DNA of 64,000 bases from Nonomuraea sp. NEAU-A123 (GTDB lineage Bacteria > Actinomycetota > Actinomycetes > Streptosporangiales > Streptosporangiaceae), in contig NZ_JAHFZZ010000037.1 of assembly GCF_018603905.1 (NCBI RefSeq), positions 26,486 through 90,485 of the forward strand, given 5' to 3'. This document shows, one piece after another, positions 42,375 to 51,595 of the stretch; the first letter of the stretch is position 1, and each line of letters starts with the position of its first letter. Made by a program: the position numbers and the translations under genes. The notes beneath the pieces are model-generated. The model was not told the origin of the DNA and ran no database searches. It saw nothing but the letters and a program-made list of their open reading frames with translations.

Positions 42375-43571
42375 TTAGAGGAATGCCGTGCAGAAAGAGT
42401 GGCGCGCGCCGGCCGCGAGTCGACAGACGCGGGCGGTCAGGTTGGTCGTCACGGGCAGGGTCCGATTGATGGTGGTGCCGTCGCCGAGCTGGCCGGTGTC
42501 GTTCAGTCCCCAGGCCCGGACCGCGGTGAGACTAAGGGCCTCGATTGCCAGGTTGTGGAAGCCGCCGGCTTCCACATCGGAGGGATTTACCAGGCCGACC
42601 CGGACCGGCGTGCTGCGCGGCGTCGTGGTGCCGTCGCCGAGCTGGCCGAAGGTGTTGTCGCCCCAGGCGAACGCCGTGTTCGGCCGGCCCTGGACAAGGG
42701 CCAGCGTGTGGCGTATCCCGGCGCTGACATCAATCACCACACCCTGCACCGGCACACGAACGGCTGTGTGCCGTTCGGTTGTGGTGCCGTCGCCGAGCTG
42801 ACCCTGTCTGTTGTCACCCCAGGTCCATGGCCCCAGGTCGCCCAGTTCCGCGACGGTGTGGGCGCTGCCCCCGTCCACGCGAAATGCCCGCAGCGGGAGC
42901 GGTACGCGAACCGGCTGGAGCCGGTTCGTCGTCGTCCCGTCGCCGAGCTGGCCATGGTTGTTGAGGCCCCAGGCCCACAGCGAGCCGTCGCTCAGCACGG
43001 CCAGGCTGTGGAAGTCGCCGGCGCTGATTTGCGTGGCCGGTCCCGGCAACCCCTGGACCCGGATGGGCCGGGTCTTGAGCTGGGTCGTTCCGTCCCCGAG
43101 CTGGCCGTTGCCATTGCTGCCCCACGCCCACACCACGCCGTCGAAGTCCAGGGCGAGGCTGTGTGCGGCACCGGCCGCGACCATGTTGATGCGCTCCAGG
43201 CCGGACACCAGAACCCGGGAAGTCCGGTTGGTCGTCGTCCCGTCCCCGAGCGTGCCGGTGCCGTTGTTTCCCCAGGCCCATACCCTGCCCTGATCATCGA
43301 GCCCCAGGCTGTGCGCGGCGCCCGCAGACCCCCCGCCGAAGGTTTTCCCGTCGGGGCTGGGAAGAAGCGTCGGCGTGGACCGGTTGACGGTCGTGCCATC
43401 TCCCAACTGCCCTGAACTGTTCTGTCCCCAGGCACGGATGCTTCCTGGAGGGTCGTCGGCCAAGGCCGGGCCGGCGGAGGGCACCGCTGTGACGATGACC
43501 GCCAGGACCGTGGTCACCACGTAGGCGGCCCAGCGTCCCCTCCTGTGCCGCCCGAGACTCCGCGTGATCAT
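42375..43571 (-). CDS. Secreted RCC1-repeat protein
   Basis: The 398-residue product has a signal/anchor (WAAYVVTTVLAVIVTAVPSAGPALA) and seven RCC1-type blade repeats, each with a WAWGxNxxGQLGDGTT core: AWGQNSSGQLGDGTT, AWGNNGTGTLGDGTT, AWGSNGNGQLGDGTT, AWGLNNHGQLGDGTT, TWGDNRQGQLGDGTT, AWGDNTFGQLGDGTT and AWGLNDTGQLGDGTT. Seven blades make a closed propeller. Bacterial RCC1 proteins are exported with unknown partners. The ATG at 43571 follows GAGGAGACC. It is divergent from the LAL regulator. Confidence 0.9.
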   Translation of the reverse strand: MITRSLGRHRRGRWAAYVVTTVLAVIVTAVPSAGPALADDPPGSIRAWGQNSSGQLGDGTTVNRSTPTLLPSPDGKTFGGGSAGAAHSLGLDDQGRVWAWGNNGTGTLGDGTTTNRTSRVLVSGLERINMVAAGAAHSLALDFDGVVWAWGSNGNGQLGDGTTQLKTRPIRVQGLPGPATQISAGDFHSLAVLSDGSLWAWGLNNHGQLGDGTTTNRLQPVRVPLPLRAFRVDGGSAHTVAELGDLGPWTWGDNRQGQLGDGTTTERHTAVRVPVQGVVIDVSAGIRHTLALVQGRPNTAFAWGDNTFGQLGDGTTTPRSTPVRVGLVNPSDVEAGGFHNLAIEALSLTAVRAWGLNDTGQLGDGTTINRTLPVTTNLTARVCRLAAGARHSFCTAFL

Positions 43572-43902
43572 GCGGTCTCCTCGGCTGCGGTGGGAAACGT
43601 GGTCATCACTGCGATCTCCGCGAACTCGTGTAAAGCCATGTGCGCTCCTGATCTCGTGTCGAGGCGGAATTTCCCGCCCCGTCGATATCTGCGTGTCTTT
43701 GATCGATCTCCGGACGGCGGTGGGGAGGCGACTCGTGCCGCCGTCTGAGCTCTTCCTCACGTTGTACGGGGGCTGCCGCCCGCCCAGCATCCGTACCGGC
43801 TACCGAAACCGGGCTGCGGCGCTACCGATGCCGGGCGGGCGGCGACGGACTCCGGGGCGGCGTACGCCGCACGTGACTCGGTCGAGTGCCAGAATCCAAG
43901 AA
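43572..43902. other. Intergenic, 331 bp
   Basis: Gap between the divergent RCC1 and LuxR genes. The reading frame of the LuxR gene is open upstream but its content is Arg-rich and without domain features. I see no further gene, and it presumably holds both promoters. Confidence 0.5.
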
Positions 43903-46512
43903 GTGGACAGGGTCATCCTGGAGCGCGAAGACGAGCTGGCCACGCTGGCCGACGCGGCCCGGGACGCCGCGCACGGCACCGGCACGGTGGTCCTGATCTC
44001 CGGCGAGGCTGGGATCGGCAAGTCGAGCCTGGTCGAGGCCATCGGCGGGGTGCTGCCCCCGCAGGCGCGGCTGCTGGTCGGCTACTGCGACGACCTGGCG
44101 ACGCCGCGGGTGCTCGGCCCCTTGCGGGATCTGATCGGCAGCGTCGGGCCGCAGCTTTCCCAGGCGCTGGAGCAGGGCGACCGGGGCGAGGTGCTGGAGG
44201 CTTTGCGCACCGAGTGCGAGCAGGCCGAGCGCCCGATGGTGCTCGTGGTGGAAGACGTGCATTGGGCCGATGAGGCGACCCTGGACGTGCTGCGCTACCT
44301 GGTGCGGCGCATCGCGCGGTGGCCGCTGGCGCTGGTGCTGACCTACCGCGATGACGAGCTGGGCAGCGGCCATCGGTTGCGCCCGCTCCTCGGACTGATC
44401 GCGGGGGTGGATCGGGTGCGCCGTCTGTGCCCAGCCCGGCTGACCCTGCCCGCGGTACGCTGCCTCACCGCCGCCGCGGCGGCGGGAAGGGGTACGCGCC
44501 TGGACGCCGACGGGGTCTACACGGTGACCTGCGGCAACCCGTACTTTGTGGCCGAGGTGCTGGCCGCCGGGGACGCGGCCGGGGTGCCGCTGACGATCGC
44601 CGACGCCGTACAGGCTCGGCTGGCGCGTCTGGACCCAGTGGCGCTGGAGGTTCTGCAACGGCTCGCCGTAGTGCCCTCGGCCGTGCCGCGCTGGCTGGTG
44701 AAGGCGCTGATACCTGACAATCCGACGGCGCTGGCCGCGGCCGAGCAGCGCGGCCTCATCACGGTCACGCTGAGCGGGGTGAGCTTCCGCCACGAGCTCG
44801 CCCGGCGCGTCGTGGTGGAGTCGATGTCGACGATGCACCGGATGGCGGCCAACCACGCCGTGCTGGCCGCGATTCTGACCCGGCCCGACATCGAGGTGGC
44901 CCGGGTAGTGCATCACGCGGCGCAGGCCGGCGACACCGACGCCCTCCTCCGGTACGGCCCGATCGCCGCACGCGAGGCGATCGCGGCCGGAGCACATCGG
45001 GCGGCGGCGGTGCATCTGCTGCAGGTGCTCGACCTGCACCCGGTGCTCGACCCGCCGGATGAGGCAGACCTGTGGCAGGCGCTGGCGATCGAGAACCACA
45101 CCATCGACGCCCCGCCCGGCGACACGCTGGCCGCCCAGCAGCGAGCCGTCGGCCTGCGGCGTGGCGGAGACCCGCGCGCCCTGGGGACCTCCCTGCGCTG
45201 GTTGTCGCGGATCTGCTGGTGGGCCGGAGACCCCGACGGTGCGGCCGCGGCGGCCGCGGAGGCGATCACCGTCCTCGAACACTGCGACGACGGCCTGCTG
45301 GCGATGGCGCTCAGCAACCAGGCGCAGCTGTACGCGCTGGCCGGGCGGGACACCGAAGCCATCGTGGTGGCGCGGCGAGCCATCGCGCTCGGTAGAAACA
45401 CCCCGGCCACGCTGTCACACGCGCTGAACAACCTCGCCTTAGCGCTCTACCGTCGCGACGACCCGAGCGCGACAGCCACGATGCAGGAAAGCCTGCGGGT
45501 GGCACTCACCGCCGGCGAGCCGGAACACGCCTGCCGCGCCTACGTCAACCTCATCGGATGCGAGGTGGAGCGGCTGCGACTGGACATCGCCGGACGCTTC
45601 GCGGCCGAGGCCATCGAGTTCGCCGAACGCGCGGAGTTCATGATGTTCGCCTCCTACCTGCAGTGCGCGGTGGGCCAGCTCCGTCTCGTGACCGCTGACT
45701 GGGACGACGTCCTACCAGCCGTGCGGAATGCCCTCGACGGTGCGCCACCGGCACGCTGCGCCGCGCTGATCCTGGCCGGCCGCGCCCGGCTGCGCCGCGG
45801 CGAGGCAGGCGCGGTGGAGATGCTGCGCGAGGCGTGGCAGCTCGCGCTCCCCCTGCGGGAGCGCCAACGGATTGCGGCCGCCGCCGCCGCGCTGGCCGAG
45901 GCGGCGGCGCTCGGCCATGACACCGGCGTGGGCGCCAACGAGCTGCTCGAGGTGTACGAGCTGGCGCGCGACAGCGGCAAGCCGCTCGAACGGGCGGATC
46001 TCGGGTACTGGCTGAGCCGCGCCGGCCACAAGACCGACCCTGCGAAGGCGGATCATCCATACGCGCTACTGGCCGCCGGCCGCTGGCGCAAGGCAGCCGA
46101 GATCTGGCATGCGGCGGGCTGCCGCTACGAACACGCGCTGGCCCAGGCTGACAGCCCACAGATCGGCGATCAACTGGCGGCGCTCGCCAAGCTCGACGCG
46201 CTCGGTGCCCAGCCGCTGGCCCGGCTGGTCCGGGCCGGCCTCAAGCGCTCGGGCGTGACCCGGATTCCGCGTGGTCCCGTGCCCGCGACTCGGGCCAACC
46301 CGGCCGGGCTGACTGAACGCCAGACGCAGGTCGTCCAACTCCTCGCTCAGGGCCTGACCAACGCGCAGATCGCGGGCCGGCTCGTTCTGTCGGTCCGCAC
46401 GGTGGAGAGCCACGTCGCGGCCGTGCTGGAGAAGCTGGGCAGCCGTACCCGCGAGCAGGCCGTGGCCCGCGCCGCCGAGCTAGGCCTGGGGGCCGCGCCG
46501 GAAATGATGTGA
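43903..46512 (+). CDS. LAL-type LuxR regulator (AAA + TPR-like + LuxR HTH)
   Basis: The 869-residue product starts at GTG 43903. An N-terminal AAA_16 ATPase has Walker A LISGEAGIGKSSLVEA (Lys40) and Walker B VLVVEDVHWADEA. A long helical, TPR-like middle includes LRWLSRICWWAGDPDGAAAAA and LSHALNNLALALYRRDDP in outline. The C-terminal LuxR helix-turn-helix has LTERQTQVVQLLAQGLTNAQ, then GRLVLSVRTVESHVAAVLEKLG. LAL regulators activate transcription in response to inducers and often control secondary metabolism. The nearby P450-ABC operon is a candidate target. Confidence 0.92.
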   Translation: MDRVILEREDELATLADAARDAAHGTGTVVLISGEAGIGKSSLVEAIGGVLPPQARLLVGYCDDLATPRVLGPLRDLIGSVGPQLSQALEQGDRGEVLEALRTECEQAERPMVLVVEDVHWADEATLDVLRYLVRRIARWPLALVLTYRDDELGSGHRLRPLLGLIAGVDRVRRLCPARLTLPAVRCLTAAAAAGRGTRLDADGVYTVTCGNPYFVAEVLAAGDAAGVPLTIADAVQARLARLDPVALEVLQRLAVVPSAVPRWLVKALIPDNPTALAAAEQRGLITVTLSGVSFRHELARRVVVESMSTMHRMAANHAVLAAILTRPDIEVARVVHHAAQAGDTDALLRYGPIAAREAIAAGAHRAAAVHLLQVLDLHPVLDPPDEADLWQALAIENHTIDAPPGDTLAAQQRAVGLRRGGDPRALGTSLRWLSRICWWAGDPDGAAAAAAEAITVLEHCDDGLLAMALSNQAQLYALAGRDTEAIVVARRAIALGRNTPATLSHALNNLALALYRRDDPSATATMQESLRVALTAGEPEHACRAYVNLIGCEVERLRLDIAGRFAAEAIEFAERAEFMMFASYLQCAVGQLRLVTADWDDVLPAVRNALDGAPPARCAALILAGRARLRRGEAGAVEMLREAWQLALPLRERQRIAAAAAALAEAAALGHDTGVGANELLEVYELARDSGKPLERADLGYWLSRAGHKTDPAKADHPYALLAAGRWRKAAEIWHAAGCRYEHALAQADSPQIGDQLAALAKLDALGAQPLARLVRAGLKRSGVTRIPRGPVPATRANPAGLTERQTQVVQLLAQGLTNAQIAGRLVLSVRTVESHVAAVLEKLGSRTREQAVARAAELGLGAAPEMM

Positions 46513-46542
46513 TAGAGACATCCGCCAAGAACCGCCGATAGC

Positions 46543-46735
46543 GGGCCCCTGCTTCGGGCTCGTACCGGGCTGCCTTGGCGTGACCTGCCCGAGCGGTTCG
46601 GTCCGTGGATCACGGTCTACAAGAGGCACCGCCGCTGGTCGGCCGATGGCACCTGGCAGCTGCTGCTGACCGCAATCCAGGCCGAGCAGGACGCCGAGGG
46701 CCGGGTGGACTGCGCCGGGTGGGCTGAGCCGATCA
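46543..46735 (+). pseudogene. IS5-family transposase N-terminal remnant
   Basis: In one frame this reads GPLLRARTGLPWRDLPERFG, PWITVYKRHRRWSADGTWQL and IQAEQDAEGRVD. It is the N-terminal segment of IS5-type transposases, without start, catalytic domain or visible terminal repeats. It is wedged between the LAL regulator and the convergent GbsR-like gene, whose stop codon it touches. Confidence 0.8.
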
Positions 46736-47434
46736 CGACAGCAACCCGCGCCAACGCTTGGCCGACTCCAGCGTGTCCAGGCTGATCTGCTCCAGGTACG
46801 CCCCGCCCTTGGCCAGCCGGCGCCCCACGGGTGTGTCGAGCCCGATCGTCTCCGCCGCCGTCTTCGCGGCCGCCGCCGCCTCGAGCGACTGCTGCGAGCT
46901 GATCACCATCGAGTGGTACCAGGTGTCGTCGTCGACCACGTAGATGTCGCGACGTCGCTGCGGATCGCGCTCGCGCCTGATCACCCCCTGCTGGATCAGG
47001 TAGCCCACGGCCATGGAGACCGAGGCCGGGCTGACCTTCAGCCTGCGCGTCAGCTCGGCCGCGGTGAGCCTGCCGTCCTCGCTCAGCCACAGGCTGAGGA
47101 GCACGCGCGCCATCATCTTCGGCAGCCCCATCCGAACCACCATCTCGATCATCTCGTCGCCCACCTCGCCCACCTCGCCCACCTCGCCCGCCTTGCCGCC
47201 CGACGGCCCAGCAGCGGATAGGGGAGTCGGCGTGCCGCGCCGCGCCCGCCGCTCAGTCGCCCGGTGCGCTTGCTCGGGCCGGTAGCCGCCGGGGCCGCCG
47301 TTGCGGCCGACCTCCCGGGTGATCGTCGAGGTCGGCCGGTCGAGCCGCCTGGCGATCTCGGCATAGGCGAGTCCTTCTGTGAGGCCGGCCGCGATGCGCT
47401 GACGGTCCCGTTGGGTCAACCTTCCTCCTGGCAT
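46733..47434 (-). CDS. HTH38-GbsR/MarR fusion regulator
   Basis: The 233-residue product has an N-terminal IS30-type HTH_38 (LTQRDRQRIAAGLTEGLAYA, then EIARRLDRPTSTITREV). A linker with GEV repeats follows, then a GbsR/MarR-type winged helix: RMGLPKMMARVLLSLWLSEDG, LTRRLKVSPASVSMAVGYLI, and RRERDPQRRRDIYVVDDDTW. Two DNA-binding domains of different origin in one chain are unusual. It is divergent from the P450-ABC operon, which it probably controls. Confidence 0.88.
   Translation of the reverse strand: MPGGRLTQRDRQRIAAGLTEGLAYAEIARRLDRPTSTITREVGRNGGPGGYRPEQAHRATERRARRGTPTPLSAAGPSGGKAGEVGEVGEVGDEMIEMVVRMGLPKMMARVLLSLWLSEDGRLTAAELTRRLKVSPASVSMAVGYLIQQGVIRRERDPQRRRDIYVVDDDTWYHSMVISSQQSLEAAAAAKTAAETIGLDTPVGRRLAKGGAYLEQISLDTLESAKRWRGLLS
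47162..47188 (-). repeat. 9-bp tandem repeat, 3 copies
   Basis: CACCTCGCC occurs three times without mismatch and encodes the GEV repeats of the linker between the two DNA-binding domains of the regulator. Confidence 0.8.
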
Positions 47435-47523
47435 GACGCCATTGTTGCCTTCGCGGCCATCGATTGCAACGAATCATTGCGTTCGAGTTCAGCGTCATTG
47501 CACTGATTTTCGTGCTTTTACCT

Positions 47524-47535
47524 GTGCAAATGCAC
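47524..47535. promoter_or_regulatory. Candidate operator upstream of P450-ABC operon
   Basis: GTGCA-AA-TGCAC is a perfect palindrome in the 147-bp gap between the divergent regulator and the P450. TTGACA follows at 47545-47550. The regulator at 46733-47434 is the likely binder. Confidence 0.45.
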
Positions 47536-47581
47536 TTCTCTAGATTGACACCTATTCTGAATGCAACGTAGCTTTCAAGGC

Positions 47582-48790
47582 ATGTCGAACGCGTACTATC
47601 GTGAAGAGCCGGTCGCCCCGTCCTTCGACCGCGCACCCGCCTGCCCCTTCGACCCCGCCCCCGAGGTCACCGCCCTGCGCGCCGAGCAGCCGATCGCCCG
47701 CCTGGCCGCGCCCGAGGGCGCCCCCGGCGTCTGGCTGGTCACCGGCTACGGGCTGGTCCGCCAGATCCTCGCCGACCCGCGCTTCAGCTCCCGCTACGAG
47801 ACCCAGTACTTCCCGATGGCCGGCGGGCATCTGCCGCCCGCCCCCGTCGGCGACCTGACCGGCATGGACGCGCCCCAGCACACCCGCTTCCGCAAGATCC
47901 TGGCAGGCAAGTTCACCGTCCGCAGGATGAACCTGCTCACCGAGCGAGTCACCGAGATTACCCGTGAGCGGCTCGACGCGATGGAGCGACAGGGGCCGCC
48001 CGCCGACCTCATCGAGGTCTTCGCCCGGCCGGTCCCCGCCCTGATGATCTGCGAGCTGTTAGGCGTGCCGTACGAGGAGCGCGACCAGTTCCGGACCTAC
48101 ACGTGGGCCCTCTCGGACGACCCAGAGCCCGAGGCGCAGTACGCGGCCTTCATCGAGCTCGGCAAGTATCTGCAGGACCTCGCGCTCGCCAAGCGCGCGA
48201 AACCGACCGACGACCTGCTCAGCGACCTGGCCACGGGCAGCGACCTGACCGACGAGGAGCTCGGCGGCGTGGCCGCCTTCCTGTTCGGCGCCGGCCTCGA
48301 CACCACCACCAACATGCTCGCGCTCGGCACCTTCGCCCTGCTACGCAACCCGGCCCAGCTCGCCGCCCTGCGCAACGACCCCGGCCTGGCCGACAGCTCC
48401 GTGGAGGAGCTACTGCGCTACCTGTCCATCGCCGCCACCGGCATGCGCGGCGTCCTGGAGGACGTCGAGCTCGGCGGTACGCAGCTCAAGGCCGGCGACA
48501 CGGTCTTCATCGCGCTCAACGCCGCCAACAGGGACCCGGCCAAGTTCGCCGACCCCGATATGCTCGACCTGCGCCGCTCGGCTGCCGGGCACCTCGCGTT
48601 CGGCCATGGCATCCACCAGTGCCTAGGCCAGCAACTCGCCCGCGTCGAGATGCGCGTCGCCTTCCCCGCGCTGCTCACCCGATTCCCGACGCTACGGCTC
48701 GCCGTACCGGATGAAGAGGTGCCGTTGCGCACCGACCCTTCGCAGATCTACGGCGTGCGCAGCCTGCCTGTCACCTGGGACCGGGCATGA
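47582..48790 (+). CDS. Cytochrome P450 (first gene of an exporter operon)
   Basis: The 402-residue P450 has I-helix FGAGLDTTTN, ExxR in VEELLRYLS and heme loop FGHGIHQCLGQQLAR with Cys ligand and the usual His. The I-helix has Leu-Asp in place of the more common His-Glu before TT, which could affect proton delivery. The start at 47582 (MSNAYYREEP) is preferred to a TTG 21 bp upstream. The stop overlaps the ATPase start by 4 bp. The product oxidised here may be exported by the ABC pair; this is inference. Confidence 0.93.
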   Translation: MSNAYYREEPVAPSFDRAPACPFDPAPEVTALRAEQPIARLAAPEGAPGVWLVTGYGLVRQILADPRFSSRYETQYFPMAGGHLPPAPVGDLTGMDAPQHTRFRKILAGKFTVRRMNLLTERVTEITRERLDAMERQGPPADLIEVFARPVPALMICELLGVPYEERDQFRTYTWALSDDPEPEAQYAAFIELGKYLQDLALAKRAKPTDDLLSDLATGSDLTDEELGGVAAFLFGAGLDTTTNMLALGTFALLRNPAQLAALRNDPGLADSSVEELLRYLSIAATGMRGVLEDVELGGTQLKAGDTVFIALNAANRDPAKFADPDMLDLRRSAAGHLAFGHGIHQCLGQQLARVEMRVAFPALLTRFPTLRLAVPDEEVPLRTDPSQIYGVRSLPVTWDRA

Positions 48791-49722
48791 GCGCGGTCCC
48801 TGCTATCTCAGTGGCGGGACTGCGCAAGTCGTACGGCTCGCACCGCGTCTTGGACGGTATCGACTTCACCATCCCGCAGGGCACGATCTTCGCCCTGCTC
48901 GGCCCCAACGGCGCGGGCAAGACCACGGCCGTGCAGATCCTGTCCACCCTGATCAAGGCCGACGCCGGCGAGCTCTGGGTGGCCGGGCACGACCTGGCCA
49001 GAGAACCCGACAAAGTGCGCGCCGCGATCGGCGTCACCGGCCAGTTCTCCGCCGTGGACAGTCTGCTCACCGGCGGGGAGAACCTGCGGCTCATGGCCGA
49101 CCTGCTCCACCTCGGCCGTTCCAGAGGCCGCACGCGCGCTCGCGAACTGCTGGAGCGCTTCGACCTCATCGACGCCGCACACAAGCCGGCGGCCACCTAC
49201 TCGGGCGGCATGCGCCGCCGGCTCGACCTCGCCATGACCATGGTCGGCACGCCCAAGCTCATCTTCCTCGACGAGCCGACCACGGGCCTGGACCCACGCA
49301 GCCGCCGTACCATGTGGCAGATCGTCAGGGACCTGGTCCAGCAGGACGGCGTGACCATCTTCCTGACCACGCAGTACCTGGAGGAGGCCGACGAGCTCGC
49401 CGACCGCATCGCCCTGCTCAGCCAGGGCGAGTTGGTGGCCGAGGGCACCGCGGAGGAGCTCAAGCGGCTGGTCCCCGGCGGCCACGTCGTCGTGCGCTTC
49501 GCCGACGCCGACGGCTACCGCAGGGCGGCGCCCCACGTCGGCGCCACCTCGCGCAATGACGTGGCGCTCACCGTCCAGATCCCCAACTCCGGCGGCGTCA
49601 AGACACTGAAGAAGCTCCTGGAGTGGCTGGACGACCAGGTCATCGACGTCGCCGAGTTGACGGTGCACACCCCCGACCTGGACGACGTCTTCCTCACCCT
49701 GACCAAGGAGCCCTCCCGATGA
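48787..49722 (+). CDS. DrrA-like ABC transporter ATPase
   Basis: The 311-residue product has Walker A LLGPNGAGKTTAVQ, Q loop VTGQFSAVD, signature YSGGMRRRLDLAM, Walker B LIFLDEPTTGLD and H loop (written QYLEEADELADR, with Gln for the usual His in TTQYLEEAD). The C-terminal VHTPDLDDVFLTLT is the DrrA-specific tail. This family exports antibiotics such as daunorubicin with a DrrB permease. It is coupled by ATGA overlaps to the P450 before and the permease after. Confidence 0.92.
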   Translation: MSAVPAISVAGLRKSYGSHRVLDGIDFTIPQGTIFALLGPNGAGKTTAVQILSTLIKADAGELWVAGHDLAREPDKVRAAIGVTGQFSAVDSLLTGGENLRLMADLLHLGRSRGRTRARELLERFDLIDAAHKPAATYSGGMRRRLDLAMTMVGTPKLIFLDEPTTGLDPRSRRTMWQIVRDLVQQDGVTIFLTTQYLEEADELADRIALLSQGELVAEGTAEELKRLVPGGHVVVRFADADGYRRAAPHVGATSRNDVALTVQIPNSGGVKTLKKLLEWLDDQVIDVAELTVHTPDLDDVFLTLTKEPSR

Positions 49723-50475
49723 GAGCGGTCACCGACTCGGCGACAATGCTGCGTCGCCAGGTCAAACACATCTGGCGTTACCCGTCGCTGGTCCTCACGT
49801 TCGCCGGCGTCCCGGTGGTGTTCCTGCTGCTGTTCGTCTATGTCTTCGGCGGCACCATGGGCGCGGGCATCGGTGGTGACCGCGCCGCCTATGTCGGCTA
49901 CCTAACCCCCGGCATCATGATCACGACGATCGCCGGCGCGGCGCAGGGCACCGCGATCTCGGTGGCCACCGACATGGCCGAGGGCATCGTCGCCAGGTTC
50001 AAGACCATGGCCATCGCGCGTCTCGGTGCTCACCGGGCACGTGCTTGGGGCGATGGTGCAGACGTTCATCGCGATCGCGGTGGCGACGGTGGTGGCCGTG
50101 CTGATCGGCTTTCGGCCGTCTGCCTCGGTGCTGGGCTGGCTCGGTGTGGTCGGGGTGCTGGCCATGTTCACCTTCGCGATCACGTGGTTGTCGGTCGCGC
50201 TCGCCATGGTCTCCAAGAGCGTCACGACGGCCAGTAATCTGCCGATGCCGCTGATGATGCTGCCGTTTCTCGGCAGCGGCTTCGTACCGACTGAGTCGAT
50301 GCCGGCGGGATTGCGATGGTTCGCCGAGCACCAGCCGTTCACGCCTGTCATCGAGACTCTGCGTGCTCTGCTGGCTGGGCGTACGGCCGGCTCCAGTTTT
50401 GTGGAGGCGGCCATCTGGAGCGCGGTTATCGCCCTGGGCGGATACCTGTGGGCGCGCAGGCTCTACAACCGGTGA
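49719..50475 (+). pseudogene. DrrB-like ABC permease, frameshifted
   Basis: ATG 49719 overlaps the ATPase stop. The first frame reads MLRRQVKHIWRYPSLVLTFA, VVFLLLFVYVFGGTMG, GYLTPGIMITTIAGAAQGTA and VARFKTMAIAR, then loses sense near 50020. A second frame continues VLTGHVLGAMVQTFIAIAVA and FAITWLSVALAMVSKSV, then NLPMPLMMLPFLGSGFVPTE and GGYLWARRLYNR to TGA 50475. Restoring two bases in the GCGCG run (50016-50020) would join them. The exporter is non-functional if the shift is real; homopolymer-like GC runs make a sequencing error possible. Confidence 0.88.
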
Positions 50476-50612
50476 GAATCGCCGTCTGGCTGGTCACCGG
50501 CCACGCCATCACGCACCGTAGTGAGCGCGGGTCGGCCACATCGACAAGTGTGCTGTACGCCGGTGCGAGGTAAGCGCACTACAGCCATAGTAAGGAGAGC
50601 AATACCTGGAGT

Positions 50613-50903
50613 ATGGTCTCTTATATGGCGTCTAAGAAGGTAACGGTGACGATCCCCGAGGAACTCCTCGACGAGATCCGCGCGGATGCGGCGGATCGGG
50701 GCCTGTCCGCGTACGTCGCCGAGGCGTTGCGCTTCAAGCGCGACCGGGACCGGCTGCTGGAACTGGCGAACTGGCTGGCGGAAGAGTACGGCCCGGTAAC
50801 CGAAGACGAGCGCGCGGTAGCGCTCGAGGAGCTTGAAGATCTCGACGCCGAGCATGAGCGCCGCCGCGCCGCCGGAAAGCGCGACGCAGGAGAGGCTGCG
50901 TGA
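50613..50903 (+). CDS. vapB: Antitoxin of a VapBC-type pair
   Basis: The 96-residue product has a ribbon-helix-helix N-terminus (KKVTVTIPEELLDEIRADAA) followed by GLSAYVAEALRFKRDRDRL and an acidic tail that could fill the toxin groove. ATG 50625 is an alternative start. Its GTGA overlap with the PIN-domain gene is the standard arrangement. It should neutralise the toxin and repress the operon. Confidence 0.85.
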   Translation: MVSYMASKKVTVTIPEELLDEIRADAADRGLSAYVAEALRFKRDRDRLLELANWLAEEYGPVTEDERAVALEELEDLDAEHERRRAAGKRDAGEAA

Positions 50904-51325
50904 GGAAACGAAACGGTGAGCAGGGGCAGCAGCCGCTGCGGGTCTTCGTACTCGACTGCGAAGCCTTGTCTCTGGCCGTGCGGGGCGACCGAAAGATGAT
51001 CGCCTGGCTCGACCTGGCGGCCCAGGGTCAGGCGGAGGTGGTGACATCCCCGATGACGGTGGTCGAGGCGTATGACGGCAGGATCACCGAGCAACGCTGG
51101 GACTGGGTGCTGTCCCGGCTCAACGTCGCCGACATCGGCAAGCACGAGGCCCGCCTGGCCCGTCGGCTCCTGACCGATGCCAAGCTGCACGGCCACAAGC
51201 ACGCGATCGACGCGGTCCTCGCCGTCATTGCACGACAGCAGAAGGGGCAGGTCACCGTCTTCACCTCGGACGTCGACGACCTGGAGAAGCTGGTCCCGGA
51301 CTCGATCATCGTCAAGAAGGTATGA
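50900..51325 (+). CDS. vapC: PIN-domain toxin (VapC-like ribonuclease)
   Basis: The 141-residue PIN domain has acidic residues in FVLDCEALS (Asp), TVVEAYDG (Glu), AIDAVLAVIA (Asp) and FTSDVDDLEKL (Asp), the four expected for metal-dependent RNA cleavage. GTG 50900 overlaps the antitoxin stop. Family members cut tRNA or rRNA; the target is unknown. Confidence 0.87.
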   Translation: MRKRNGEQGQQPLRVFVLDCEALSLAVRGDRKMIAWLDLAAQGQAEVVTSPMTVVEAYDGRITEQRWDWVLSRLNVADIGKHEARLARRLLTDAKLHGHKHAIDAVLAVIARQQKGQVTVFTSDVDDLEKLVPDSIIVKKV

Positions 51326-51595
51326 CCTCCTACGCTCCCCTGCCGGCATCAATCTCGCCGTAGTGGCGGTACGGACTGCAGCAGGCGTCCCTGAGCGCTC
51401 GGCAACCTGACGTCACGGCGAAGACGAGTTAGCGGGACGGCGCACTCCCGACAGAGAGGGCGGGACTCGATCTTCGAGCCCGGGAGCGTGACTGCGCCCC
51501 TGAGTACGAATTCCGGATTGGTCCCGATCAAGGACTCGCACTTCGTTTCCGCAGACGCGGCGGACAAGCCCAGGGAGGCGTCCGCCGCGCTGCTC
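51326..51595. other. No clear gene (270 bp)
   Basis: The minus strand has an open frame from 51567 (TTG) to 51349 with TKCESLIGTNPEF and PLCREC, but no ribosome site. It could be a third small gene of the reverse-strand set that follows. Nothing else is visible. Confidence 0.3.

Noticed and set aside
42399..43415. Long plus-strand reading frame inside the RCC1 gene
   Set aside because: It is antisense to seven clear RCC1 repeats and has no domain content; a typical shadow frame in high-GC DNA.
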